Assembly: GCA_963734275.1 (NCBI GenBank)
Contig: CAVTGO010000005.1
Span: 62,001-126,000 of the forward strand
DNA from: CAVTGO01 sp963734275
GTDB lineage: Bacteria; Actinomycetota; UBA4738; HRBIN12
Length of the DNA stretch: 64,000 bases
Direction: 5' to 3'
How positions within the stretch are numbered: position 1 is the first letter of the stretch; the number at the start of each line of letters is the position of its first letter. The position numbers and the translations under genes were made by a program. This document shows, piece by piece, positions 1-8,458 of the stretch. Under the pieces are notes generated by a model that saw nothing but the letters and a program-made list of their open reading frames with translations, searched no databases and had not been told where the DNA came from.

Positions 1-36
1 TCATCGAGATCGGACGATACCGGCCGGGCCGGCGGG

Positions 37-1863
37 CTACGACGTCTGCGGCCCGCGGGCCGACAGGGCGTAGTCGATCTGCTCGAGGATCTCCTCGCCG
101 AGCAGCTCGTCACGGGCGATCAGGCCGTCACGGAGCGAGACCACGACGTCCCGGTTCTCGTTGAGGAGCTTGGCGACCTTCTCCTTCTGCTCCTCGAGGA
201 TCTCGTCCACCCGCGCCTTGCCGTCGCCGTCCGAGAGGACCTTGCCGACGAGGTTCTTGCTGCCGATCGGCCCTTCGGCGATCGCGTCGAAGCTCACCAG
301 CGAGCCCGCCATGCCGAACGACCCCACCATCTGCGCGGCCAGCGTCGTAGCGTGCTGCAGGTCCGAGGCCGGGCCGGTGCCCGACTCGCCGAAGAAGATC
401 TCCTCGGCGACCAGACCGCCGAGGGCGATGGCGATGCCGGCCTCGATCTCCGTCCGGGTGCGCGTGAAGCGCTCCTCCTCGTCGCCGTGCGAGAGCAGGC
501 CGAGCGCCTGACGGCGCTTGATGATGGACAGGACCTCGAGCCGGCGGCCCTTGCCGAGGAAGTACGCGACGGTGGCGTGGCCGGCCTCGTGGGTGGCGAC
601 GGACACGCGGTCGGACTCCGTGTAGACGACCGGCTGCTTGAAGCCGAGCTCCTCGGTCATCTTCGCCTCATGGATGTCCCCGATGTTCATCGCCTTGCGC
701 CCGTTGCGGAGGGCGACCAGCAGGCCCTCGTCGAACAGGTGCTCGATCATCACGGGCGTGTAGCCGAACGTGTCGTGCGCGAGCCGCTCCCGCATGTGGT
801 CGTCGTCGAGCTGCTCGTGGTGCGTCTTGCGGTCCAAGAAGAAGTCGACCAGCTCGCGGCGGCCCGACTTGGTCGGCACGTCGAAGTACAGGCGCCGGTC
901 GAAGCGACCGGGTCGCATCAGCGCGGGGTCGAGGTTATCGGCACGGTTGGTGGCGGCGATCAGCAGGATGTTGTTGTACGAGGGCTTGGCCGCAGCGATA
1001 CGCCGTTCCGGCGGCAGGTAGCCGTTCACCCACTCGATCATCGCGGACTTGATGCGGGCGCGTCGCGGCGGCTGGTCGAACGACTGCATCTGGATCAGGA
1101 GTTCGTTCACCATGCCGGAGCCGCCCGGGCTCACCATGTTCGAGGCGACCCGGCCGAGGCCGGTGCCGTCGGGGCTCGCGCCCAGGCCGCCACGGTCGCC
1201 GCCGATCGCGTCGATCTCCTCGATGAAGCCGATCGCGCCGCCCTCCTTGCGCGCGAGCTTCCGCAACGCTTTGAAGAACGACCGGATCCTCGCCCCCGTC
1301 ATCCCGAACCACATCGACTGGAAGGCCGGCGCCGAGATGAACAGGAACGGCACGCCGGCCTGCTTGGCCATCGCCTTCGCGAGGTAGGTCTTCCCGGTCC
1401 CCGGAGGGCCCTCGAACAGGATGCCGCGCCTCGGGTTGCCCCCCAGCTCGTTGCGGAACGTCGCGTAGCCGAGGAACACGTCCAGCGTGCGCGTGACCTC
1501 GTCCACCTGCGTGTCGAGGCCCTTGACCGCGTCGAGGCCGACCTCGATCTCCTCGGGTCGCACGACCATGTGCGGGGAGCGGCCGCTGAACAGCGGCATC
1601 AGCATCATGAGGACGATCGCGGCGATCAGCAGGATCACGGGCAGCCAGATGATCGCGTCGGGACCGAGCGCCGGGAGCTGGAACGGGTTGTGCGTGAGGT
1701 AGCGGTACCAGAGGTAGCCGTCGAAGAGCGCGAGCACGAGGATCAACCGCCACAGTCGACGGCGGCGCGTCTTCTCGCGCACCTTGAAGACGTCCTCGCG
1801 TCCCTTGGAGAAGACGTCCGAACCTTGCAAGATTGCGGCGGTGGATCGATCGTGCTGCTTCAC
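37..1863 (-). CDS. FtsH-like membrane AAA+ zinc metalloprotease, divergent form
   Basis: ATP-dependent membrane protease of the FtsH family. Two membrane segments lie near residues 37-56 and 71-92, separated by only about 15 residues, far less than the extracytoplasmic domain of housekeeping FtsH. Walker A GPPGTGKT is at 152-159, Walker B reads FIEEIDA (213-219; usual FIDEIDA, so the Mg-binding Asp is Glu), the second region of homology ATNRADN..GRFDR begins near 304, the zinc site HEAGH is at 425-429 and the third ligand is in ASDLQ (Asp501). An insert of about 40 residues lies between Walker B and the SRH. The frame is open to 1965; the GTG at 1863 is preferred because GAGG lies 5 bases upstream and the N-terminal extension looks non-coding. 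Probably a paralogue rather than the only FtsH. Confidence 0.85.
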   Translation of the reverse strand: MKQHDRSTAAILQGSDVFSKGREDVFKVREKTRRRRLWRLILVLALFDGYLWYRYLTHNPFQLPALGPDAIIWLPVILLIAAIVLMMLMPLFSGRSPHMVVRPEEIEVGLDAVKGLDTQVDEVTRTLDVFLGYATFRNELGGNPRRGILFEGPPGTGKTYLAKAMAKQAGVPFLFISAPAFQSMWFGMTGARIRSFFKALRKLARKEGGAIGFIEEIDAIGGDRGGLGASPDGTGLGRVASNMVSPGGSGMVNELLIQMQSFDQPPRRARIKSAMIEWVNGYLPPERRIAAAKPSYNNILLIAATNRADNLDPALMRPGRFDRRLYFDVPTKSGRRELVDFFLDRKTHHEQLDDDHMRERLAHDTFGYTPVMIEHLFDEGLLVALRNGRKAMNIGDIHEAKMTEELGFKQPVVYTESDRVSVATHEAGHATVAYFLGKGRRLEVLSIIKRRQALGLLSHGDEEERFTRTRTEIEAGIAIALGGLVAEEIFFGESGTGPASDLQHATTLAAQMVGSFGMAGSLVSFDAIAEGPIGSKNLVGKVLSDGDGKARVDEILEEQKEKVAKLLNENRDVVVSLRDGLIARDELLGEEILEQIDYALSARGPQTS

Positions 1864-2010
1864 GAGCACCTCGGGGATCGGCGTCGGCAGGGATCGACAT
1901 CGTACGGGAGTCGGCCGAATGGCGCATCGGGCTTTGGTCCCTTCGGCCGGGGGCCGGTCGCCCATCTGGGGACCGCCGGACGCCGGGCCGAACGGCTATC
2001 GTGCCTGGCT

Positions 2011-2400
2011 ATGGCCAGGAAGAAGCTGACGCCCGTGACCAAAGACGACGCCCGGACGATCGGGGCGATGCTGCGGGGCCTGCGACGAGCGTCCGGCTAT
2101 CGGGCCGTGCAGGAGGCGGCCTCGACGGCCGGGTTCCCCTCGGCTCGCCAGACGATCTACGCCTACGAGCGGGGCGGACTCACCCCGTCGCTCCAGCAGT
2201 TCCTGGAGCTCGTCGAGTTCTACGCGCTCCACCCCACCGCCTCCGACGGCGCGAAACCGGTGGACGACCTTCGCGTCCAGGCCGTCGCCGCCGTGTCCCG
2301 GGCGCTGACGTTGCCCGCCTATCACGTCCGTCAGGCGCAGGACCTGATGGACCGGCTCCAGCCACCCCTGACCGAGGGCACGCGCCGCCGGGCCCGATGA
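2011..2400 (+). CDS. small helix-turn-helix (XRE-like) protein
   Basis: A 129-residue protein. Residues 10-70 have the spacing of an XRE-type DNA-binding domain: an LRGLRRASGYRAVQEAAS helix, then SARQTIYAYERGGLTPSLQQ with the typical 'YE.G...P' recognition-helix pattern, and a leucine-rich helix. The C-terminal half is helical without a recognisable ligand-binding domain. It diverges from the FtsH-like gene across about 150 bp and overlaps the epimerase start by 4 bases (ATGA), so it is probably translated with that gene. It could regulate the local operons; targets cannot be read from the sequence. Confidence 0.6.
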   Translation: MARKKLTPVTKDDARTIGAMLRGLRRASGYRAVQEAASTAGFPSARQTIYAYERGGLTPSLQQFLELVEFYALHPTASDGAKPVDDLRVQAVAAVSRALTLPAYHVRQAQDLMDRLQPPLTEGTRRRAR

Positions 2401-2798
2401 TGCTGACGCGGATCGACCACGTAGGCATCGCCGTCGAGGACCTCGACGCCGCCGTCGAGCACTACCGGCGCACGCTCGGCATCGAGCCGACCTACCGCGA
2501 GCGCGTGGATTCCCAGGGCGTCGAGGAAGTCCTGCTCGCGGTCGGCGACTCCTTCATCCAGCTGCTCGGCGCGCTCGGACCGGACACGCCCGTCGGGCGG
2601 TTCCTCGAGTCGCGGGGTCCCGGCGTCCACCACATCGGCTACGCGGTGGACAGCGTCGCGTCGGTGCTGGAGCACCTGCGCGCCGAGGGTGTTCCGCTGG
2701 TCGACGAGGAGCCTCGACCCGGCTCGCGCGGAACGTCGATCGCGTTCGTCCACCCGAGCGGCATGGGGGGCGTCCTCGTGGAGCTCGTTCAGGGCTAG
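2397..2798 (+). CDS. mce: methylmalonyl-CoA epimerase
   Basis: Interconverts the 2S and 2R epimers of methylmalonyl-CoA (and ethylmalonyl-CoA), linking carboxylases or Ccr to the B12-dependent mutase. The 133-residue protein is a complete two-module vicinal-oxygen-chelate fold. Metal ligands are visible in the family positions: His in RIDHVGIAVEDL, Gln in SFIQLLG, His in GVHHIGYAV and Glu in VLVELVQ. It starts at the ATG overlapping the upstream TGA (an ATG at 2400 is the alternative). Its TAG stop is the palindrome CTAG shared with the stop of the convergent crotonyl-CoA carboxylase/reductase, so the two genes overlap tail to tail by 4 bases. Confidence 0.92.
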   Translation: MMLTRIDHVGIAVEDLDAAVEHYRRTLGIEPTYRERVDSQGVEEVLLAVGDSFIQLLGALGPDTPVGRFLESRGPGVHHIGYAVDSVASVLEHLRAEGVPLVDEEPRPGSRGTSIAFVHPSGMGGVLVELVQG

Positions 2799-4045
2799 GA
2801 CGGCGCCGGCACGTCGGTGAGGCCCCCCTCCGGGGCGTTGATCAGGACGGCGACGTTGCCCTCCGGGAGCCGGCCCTCCTCCATCAGCTGGTGGGCGAGA
2901 CCGGACTCCTCGTAGCCGTACGTCGTGCCGAGGGTCGTTCGGACCTTGCCGGCGCGGACCAGGTCGTTGAAGGCCGAGGCCTGCTGGTCGTTGAACAGGT
3001 GCGAGCCCTGGTAGCGCTTCTGCAGGTACCAGAGGTAGCGGACGTCGATCAGCGTGTCGTAGCCGCTGGTGCCGGCGCAGATCACGATCATCCCGCCGCG
3101 GTCGCACACGAAGTTCGATGTGGGGATCGTGTCCTGGCCCGGGTGCTCGAACACGATCCTCGGGCTGGTCTTCTCGCCGAGGACCTCCCAGATCGCCTTG
3201 CCGAACGCCTTCGCGCCCTCGAGCCACGTCTTCCACTCGGGCGAATCCCAGGCGGGCGGCACGCCCCAGTGCGTGAAGTCCGTCCGGTTCACGTAGCCGA
3301 CCGCGCCGAGGCTCTGCGCGTAAGCGCCCCTCTCGTCGCTCGAGACGACGGCCACGGCCCGTCCCCCCGCGAGCGCGACGAGCTGGATCGCGAGCGAGCC
3401 GAGCCCGCCGGAGCCACCCCACACGAGGACCACGTCGCCCTCCCGCACCGTATTGGGGGGCCAGCCGTGCAGCATCCGGTAGGCCGTAGAACCCGTCAGC
3501 GTCGGCGCCGCGGCCTCCTCCCACGTGAGCGCGTCGGCCTTCGGGAGGCACTGGTGCGCCTGCACCTTGGTGAACTGCGCGAAGGAGCCCCAGCAGGTGT
3601 CGTACCCCCACACCCGGAAGCTGGCCGCGAGCCCGGGATCCTCGCCCGCCGCGACCCAGGGGTCTTCGAGATCCCATTGGCCGGCGTGGACGACGACGTG
3701 GTCGCCGACCTTCACGTTGGTGACCTCCGGGCCGACGGCGTAGACGACCCCCGAGGCGTCCGAACCCACGATGTGGAAGTCGGTGGGCTCGCCCCAGCGG
3801 GCCTGCGTCTTCGTGACGTCGACCGGGATGCCGCGGGCCGCCCACACGTTGTTGAAGTTCACGCCTGCGGCCATGACCATCACGAGCGCGTCGTTCGGCC
3901 CGAGGTCGGGCACGTCGATCACCTCGTCGCGGATCGCATCGCGCGGTTCCCCGTAGCGGTCGGGACGCACGAGCTGCGCGTGCATCTGCCCCGGAACCTC
4001 TCCGACCGGCGGGATCTCGCCGATCTCGTACAGGTCCTTGCCCAT
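2795..4045 (-). CDS. ccr: crotonyl-CoA carboxylase/reductase
   Basis: NADPH-dependent reductive carboxylation of crotonyl-CoA to ethylmalonyl-CoA, the diagnostic enzyme of the ethylmalonyl-CoA pathway and a source of polyketide extender units. The 416-residue protein is a medium-chain dehydrogenase/reductase. The long N-terminal catalytic part contains MAAGVNFNNVWAARG and FHIVGSDASGVV, followed by the Rossmann motif VWGGSGGLGSLAIQL and the family-typical VFEHPGQDTIPTSNFVCDRGG. Length is slightly shorter than well-studied Ccr (about 430-450). It lies next to the epimerase and 1.1 kb from an acyl-CoA carboxylase beta subunit, supporting an acyl-CoA assimilation role. Confidence 0.92.
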   Translation of the reverse strand: MGKDLYEIGEIPPVGEVPGQMHAQLVRPDRYGEPRDAIRDEVIDVPDLGPNDALVMVMAAGVNFNNVWAARGIPVDVTKTQARWGEPTDFHIVGSDASGVVYAVGPEVTNVKVGDHVVVHAGQWDLEDPWVAAGEDPGLAASFRVWGYDTCWGSFAQFTKVQAHQCLPKADALTWEEAAAPTLTGSTAYRMLHGWPPNTVREGDVVLVWGGSGGLGSLAIQLVALAGGRAVAVVSSDERGAYAQSLGAVGYVNRTDFTHWGVPPAWDSPEWKTWLEGAKAFGKAIWEVLGEKTSPRIVFEHPGQDTIPTSNFVCDRGGMIVICAGTSGYDTLIDVRYLWYLQKRYQGSHLFNDQQASAFNDLVRAGKVRTTLGTTYGYEESGLAHQLMEEGRLPEGNVAVLINAPEGGLTDVPAPS

Positions 4046-4113
4046 GGCTCCACCCCTCGCGACGTCGTGGACGGCGCGGGGAATCTATGCGAGCGGTCGG
4101 GGCGCCGACAAGG

Positions 4114-5064
4114 TCAGTCGGCCCGGTCCACGTTCTGTCCGGCGTTCTGGGCGGCGCTCTGCGGGCACGTGGCCGAGCGTGGGCACCAGGTGCAGTACGG
4201 CCCGGGTTGCAACGGGAGCGAGCGTCCAGCCTGGGCGGCCGCGGCGGCGCGGACGGCCTCGACGACCCGATCGGCGGCGCGCTCGAGCGTCCGCTCGTCC
4301 ACGTCCTCCGCCTGCCACTCGCCAGACTCGAGGTACAACGTGGCCACCCGGTACGGCGGGACGCCGAACCGCAGCGACAGCACGAGCGCGTAGAAGCGCA
4401 TGTCCTCCGCGTGCTCGGGCCACGCGCGGCCGGTCTTGAAGTCCAGGGCGAGCCGTGAGGACCGTCCGGGCTCGGGGATCGCCGCGCCGAGGACGAGGTC
4501 GATCGTCCCGCTCAGCACCAGGGCCCCGCCGAGCAGTTCCGCGCGGACGGTCCACTCGGTGGAGGGCGAGAGGTCTCGGCGCATGCGGCGGAGCGGCGGC
4601 ATGGTGGAGCGGAACAGCTCCAGGGTCTTGGCGGCGTCCATCAGCGCCTCGTCGCGCCGGAGCGGCGTGAGCTGGTCCCAGTACGCGCGGAACGCCTCGT
4701 CCTCGACGAGCCGGTCTGCGGCGACCTCGACCAGGCCGTGAGGTTCGCGCTCCTCGCGCCCGGCGATGTCCAGCTCGAGGGCCTTGTGGGCGAGCTTGCC
4801 CGCCGCGAACCGAGGCGTGTACGCGAACGGCGCGCGCTCGCCCGCGCGGACGGCCTCGAACAGCCCCGGGCACCGACCGAGATCCGACAGCGCGCTCTTG
4901 CCGAGCCAGAGCGGCTGCGGGAGCGGGAACGCGCGCGCCGTCTCCTCGATCCGATCCCGCAGGCGCGGCACCAGGTCCGACGGGAACGAGGGACGCTCGC
5001 CGAGCCCGATCAACCCCTCGAGGGATCGCCGCTGCGCCGGGGTGAGCTCGAGCGTGGCCTCCAT
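4114..5064 (-). CDS. RecB-like PD-(D/E)XK nuclease with Fe-S cysteine cluster
   Basis: A 316-residue member of the PD-(D/E)XK nuclease family related to the nuclease domain of RecB/AddB and Cas4. It shows the helical motif GKLAHKALEL (His93), the catalytic Asp of SGTIDL (Asp189) and DFKTG (Asp208, Lys210). The Cys pattern for a 4Fe-4S cluster is one Cys at 65 (GRCPGL) plus Cys291, 294 and 300 (YCTWCPRSATC). There is no helicase domain and no cas gene nearby, so it is a stand-alone nuclease, most likely in DNA repair. The first Met of the conserved part is at 5064; a longer open frame upstream runs into the divergent carboxylase gene and is rejected. Confidence 0.8.
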   Translation of the reverse strand: MEATLELTPAQRRSLEGLIGLGERPSFPSDLVPRLRDRIEETARAFPLPQPLWLGKSALSDLGRCPGLFEAVRAGERAPFAYTPRFAAGKLAHKALELDIAGREEREPHGLVEVAADRLVEDEAFRAYWDQLTPLRRDEALMDAAKTLELFRSTMPPLRRMRRDLSPSTEWTVRAELLGGALVLSGTIDLVLGAAIPEPGRSSRLALDFKTGRAWPEHAEDMRFYALVLSLRFGVPPYRVATLYLESGEWQAEDVDERTLERAADRVVEAVRAAAAAQAGRSLPLQPGPYCTWCPRSATCPQSAAQNAGQNVDRAD

Positions 5065-5131
5065 GCTCCGGATCGTAGGTGGACCCACCGACACGGCCGA
5101 GACCCCGGACGAAGCGCGCGGATAAGGGAGG

Positions 5132-5160
5132 ACCGTCGGCCGCCGAGAGCGGCCGACGGT
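5132..5160. promoter_or_regulatory. perfect 12-bp inverted repeat upstream of pccB
   Basis: ACCGTCGGCCGC, a 5-base spacer CGAGA and GCGGCCGACGGT form a perfect inverted repeat in the 109-bp divergent gap between the nuclease gene (start 5064) and pccB (ATG 5174). It ends 13 bases before the ATG and abuts TAGACT (5160-5165), which could be a -10 element. It could be an operator or an mRNA hairpin that controls pccB initiation. The sequence alone does not decide. Confidence 0.5.
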
Positions 5161-5173
5161 AGACTCCCCACCC

Positions 5174-6763
5174 ATGGCCACCACCGAGGAACGGCCGGCC
5201 TCCCCCAGCACACGCACGGTCGAGGAGCGGATCGAGGAGCTGCGCAAGCGCCGGGCCGTCCTCCTGGACGCCTCGCGCAAAGAGGCCGTGCGCAAGCAGC
5301 ACGAGAAGGGCAAGCTCACGGCCCGCGAGCGCGTGGAGCTGCTGCTCGACCGAGACGCGTTCCAGGAGACCGATCCGTTCGCGATCCACCGCTCCCACGA
5401 CTTCGGGATGGAGCGCAACCGACCGGCCGGGGACGGCGTGGTCACCGGCTACGGGACGATCGACGGCCGTCGCGTGTTCGTGGCGTCGCAGGACTTCACG
5501 GTGTTCGGCGGGTCGCTCGGCGAGACGCACGCGCAGAAGATCTGCAAGGTGCAGGACCTCGCGATGTCCACCGGCGCGCCGTTCATCCAGATCAACGACT
5601 CGGGGGGCGCGCGGATCCAGGAGGGCGCGGCCTCGCTGGCGGGCTACGGCTACATCTTCGAGCGCAACGTGCGCGCGAGCGGCGTGATCCCGCAGATCAG
5701 CGTGATCATGGGGCCGTGCGCCGGCGGCGCCGTCTACTCCCCCGCCGTCACCGACTTCACGTTCATGGTCCGCGAGACCTCGCACATGTTCATCACCGGC
5801 CCGGACGTGATCAAGGCCGTGACCGGCGAGGAGGTGAGCTTCGAGGAGCTCGGCGGCGCCATGACGCACGCCAGCAAGTCCGGCGTGGCGTCGTTCGTCA
5901 GCCAGGACGAGGAGGAGTGCCTGGCGATGGTCCGGCACCTGCTCTCGTACCTGCCCTCGAACAACCTGGAGGACGCGCCGAGCTACGCCGCCGTCGACGA
6001 CCCTGACCGGCGCGACGAGGGACTCACGCACCTGATCCCGAACTCGGCCAAGGAGCCGTACGACATGCACGAGGTGATCCGCCGCGTGGTGGACGACGGC
6101 GATTTCTTCGAGGTCTTCCCGTTCTGGGCGATGAACATCGTGATCGGGTTCGCGCGCCTGGACGGGCGGACGGTGGGTGTGGTCGCCAACCAGCCGAAGG
6201 TGCTCGCGGGCACCTTGGACATCGAGTCCGCGGAGAAGGCATCACGGTTCGTGCGCACGTGCGACGCGTTCAACGTCCCGATCGTGACCTTCGTGGACGT
6301 ACCGGGGTTCCTCCCCGGGACCGCGCAGGAGTACGGCGGCATCATCCGCCACGGCGCGAAGCTCCTGTACTCGTTCGCCGAGGCCACCGTGCCGCGGCTC
6401 ACCGTGATCACGCGCAAGGCCTACGGCGGCGCGTACCTCGTCATGAACTCGAAGCACCTGCGCGCGGACGTGTCGTTCGCGTGGCCCACGGCGGAGATCG
6501 CGGTGATGGGCCCCGACGGCGCGGTGAACGTCGTCTTCAAGAAGCAGATCGAGAAGGCCGAGGACCCGGTCGCGGCTCGCGCCGAGCTGATCGCGCAGTA
6601 CCAGGCGAAGTTCGCAACGCCGTACATCGCCGCCGAGCGGGGCTTCATCGACGACGTGATCGAGCCCGCCGAGACGCGCCCGCGGCTGATCAGGGCGCTG
6701 CGGATGCTGACGACCAAGCGCGAGACCGTGCCGGCCCGCAAGCACGGGAACATCCCGCTGTGA
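5174..6763 (+). CDS. pccB: acyl-CoA (propionyl/methylmalonyl) carboxylase beta subunit
   Basis: Carboxyltransferase subunit that moves CO2 from biotin to propionyl-CoA or a related acyl-CoA. It is 529 residues, a normal length for PccB/AccD5. The N-terminal crotonase-like half has QINDSGGARIQEG and MGPCAGGAVYSPA (oxyanion hole Gly-Gly). The C-terminal half has VDVPGFLPGTAQEYGGIIRH and KAYGGAYLVMNSK. Its biotin-carrying partner is not adjacent but lies at 31728, next to a biotin ligase. A small downstream gene overlaps the stop by 4 bases, in the position of the epsilon-type subunit of actinobacterial carboxylases. A hairpin precedes the gene. Substrate (propionyl versus acetyl) is inferred from the neighbouring epimerase and Ccr. 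Confidence 0.92.
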   Translation: MATTEERPASPSTRTVEERIEELRKRRAVLLDASRKEAVRKQHEKGKLTARERVELLLDRDAFQETDPFAIHRSHDFGMERNRPAGDGVVTGYGTIDGRRVFVASQDFTVFGGSLGETHAQKICKVQDLAMSTGAPFIQINDSGGARIQEGAASLAGYGYIFERNVRASGVIPQISVIMGPCAGGAVYSPAVTDFTFMVRETSHMFITGPDVIKAVTGEEVSFEELGGAMTHASKSGVASFVSQDEEECLAMVRHLLSYLPSNNLEDAPSYAAVDDPDRRDEGLTHLIPNSAKEPYDMHEVIRRVVDDGDFFEVFPFWAMNIVIGFARLDGRTVGVVANQPKVLAGTLDIESAEKASRFVRTCDAFNVPIVTFVDVPGFLPGTAQEYGGIIRHGAKLLYSFAEATVPRLTVITRKAYGGAYLVMNSKHLRADVSFAWPTAEIAVMGPDGAVNVVFKKQIEKAEDPVAARAELIAQYQAKFATPYIAAERGFIDDVIEPAETRPRLIRALRMLTTKRETVPARKHGNIPL

Positions 6764-7022
6764 CCGACGACGGCCGCCGCTTCCGGCTCCCCGAAGACCT
6801 CACGCCCGAGCAGGAGCAGGCGGTGATCCGCGCCCTCGAGCGCTACTTCGCCCAGGAGAGCCCGCACCCGCACCCGTGGGTGCTGGCGGGGCGCGTGGAT
6901 GCGACCCGCCTCGGTGCACTCCAGGCCCGCCACGCCACGGACGCGCCTTGGGCCCTCGCGCACTGGGCGCCGTTCGCGCGCGCGGCGTCCCGCCGCTCGA
7001 GGGCCGCGGCGACGCCCGATAG
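6760..7022 (+). pseudogene. small carboxylase-associated protein, epsilon-subunit-like, frameshifted
   Basis: Starts with a GTG that overlaps the pccB stop. The first 75 codons read cleanly (FRLPEDLTPEQEQAVIRALE, then WVLAGRVDATRLGALQARH). Near 6985 the sensible frame shifts by one to RGVPPLEGRGD and stops at TAG 7020-7022. The layout (short basic protein right after an AccD/PccB gene, ending in a Gly/Arg tail) resembles the epsilon subunits of actinobacterial acyl-CoA carboxylases; that assignment is inference. The indel may be a sequencing error, since neighbouring genes to the right have many more. Confidence 0.45.
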
Positions 7023-7322
7023 ATGGTGGCCACCCGCACCGCCCGCGCCGTCGCCGGCCGGGATCGAAGCCGACGCCGCGTTCCGAGACGGAGGCTGTTC
7101 GTCGCCCCGGCCGTGGGGCAACGGGCCGGGCGACGCGTACGGCTGGCACGCGCACGGGTACCACAAGGTGCTGTTCTGCCTGGAGGGCTCGATCATGTTC
7201 CACCTCCGCGACGCGCGACGTGAGCCTCGCGGGCGGGCGACCGGCTCGATCTCGAGCCGGGGACCGAGCACGCGGCGACGGTCGGGCCCGAGGGATGCGC
7301 CTGCGTCGAGGCCTCGCGGTGA
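7023..7322 (+). pseudogene. cupin-domain protein, frameshifted
   Basis: An ATG directly follows the preceding TAG. Piecing the frames together gives a small single-cupin protein. The metal-site motif is visible in GDAYGWHAHGYHKVLFCLEG (7129-7188), followed after a shift near 7205-7240 by RLDLEPGTEHAATVGPEG and a TGA at 7320-7322. At least two one-base indels (about 7043 and about 7230, the latter in a G-rich stretch) break the frame. The residues between them look conserved and there are no substitution stops. Function beyond cupin fold unknown. Confidence 0.5.
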
Positions 7323-8458
7323 GGGTGCGCGTTCCACGTCGATCAGCTCTTCTTCCCCGCGCCCGGCGGGATCGGCACGTACGTGCGCAACCTCGCGCCG
7401 GCGCTGGCGGCGCGAGGATCCCTCGCTCGAGCTGACGCTGTTCCACGCGCGGTTCGCGACGCGCGAGGTCCCCGAGCGGTGGATGCGCGACTACTGGGTC
7501 GAGGAGCTTCCCGCGTCGATCCGATCGCTGTACCCGAGGTGGGACCTGCTCGGCCGGCCGGCGCTGCCGGCGTCGCTCCGGGCCGCCGACCTGGTGCACG
7601 CGACGAACCCCGCGGCGATCCCGCCGGCGGGCGACGGACAGCGGCTGGTCGTCACCGTCCACGACCTCGCGTTCGAGCACGTTCCGAACCTGTTCCCGCG
7701 GGCCGTGGCGCCTGCTGTACCGCGTCGGGCTCCGCGCCGCTGTGCGGCGCGCCGACGCGATCATCACGCCCGTCGCGGAACACGGCCGAGGACGTCCTGT
7801 CGCGCACGCGACGTCGACCCGCGCAAGCTCCACGTCGTGCCCCTCGCGGCGTCGTTGCCGCGGGGAGCGCTGGACGCCGAGCCGAGGTGCTCGGCGCGGC
7901 TGAAGGTCCGCGCGCCGTACGTGCTGTTCGTCGGGACGCTCGAGCCGCGGAAGAACCTCGTGCGCCTGGTGCGCGCGTACCGACGGGTCGCGGCCAACGG
8001 CGTGCCGCACGCGCTCGTCCTCGCGGGCCCGCTCGGCTGGCAGCCCGAGGCGCTGATGCGCGAGCTGGCGCTGCGAGGGACCCGGGCGAGATCTCGATGA
8101 CGGGCGCGCTCTCGCCGGACGAGCTCGACGCGCTCTACCGGGCCGCCGACGTGTTCGTGTACCCGTCGCTGTACGAGGGGTTCGGCCTGCCGGTCGTGGA
8201 GGCGATGGCACGCGGCGTGCCGACGGTGGCCTCCTCGACGACGTCGTCGCTCCCCGAGGTCGCAGGCGATGCCGCGCTCGGCGTCGAACCCCCGCTCGGT
8301 GCGCGAGATCGCCAAGGCGATCGAGACGCTGTGCTACGGACGTCGAGCTCGCCGAGAGGCTGGCCGCGCGAGGGCGCGCGCAGGCCGCGCGCTTCTCGTG
8401 GGACGAGACCGCGCGGATGACGCTCGGCGTCTACGAGCAGGTGCTGGGGGCCAAGTGA
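7319..8458 (+). pseudogene. family 1/4 glycosyltransferase, frameshifted
   Basis: A GT-B glycosyltransferase of about 375 residues can be pieced together from three frames. The pieces are FHVDQLFFPAPGGIGTYVRN (7332-7391, donor-site Gly loop), VVTVHDLAFEHVPNLFP (7651 on), LLYRVGLRAAVRRADAIITP, SRNTAEDVLSRT, YVLFVGTLEPRKNLVRLVRA (7918 on), the C-terminal donor motif LYEGFGLPVVEAMARGVPTV (8170 on) and a terminal TLGVYEQVLGAK with TGA at 8456-8458. Breaks are near 7331, 7405, 7708, 7773, 7810, 8085 and 8290. It begins overlapping the cupin stop (GTGA) and ends overlapping the next transferase, so this was one operon. Either decayed or affected by base-calling indels. Confidence 0.6.

Noticed and set aside
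1..36. Possible end of a further gene at the left window edge
   Set aside because: Only 36 bases, no readable motif; GGCCGGGCCGGC looks like intergenic sequence.
352..2010. Long plus-strand open frame antisense to the FtsH-like gene
   Set aside because: Arg/Glu/His-rich translation with no motif, typical of the antisense of GC-rich genes; only its last 129 codons (from 2011) look like a real protein.
4114..5064. Cas4 of a CRISPR system
   Set aside because: The nuclease has Cas4-like Cys and PD-(D/E)XK motifs, but no cas genes or repeats are near, and the 316-residue length and context fit a stand-alone RecB-like nuclease.
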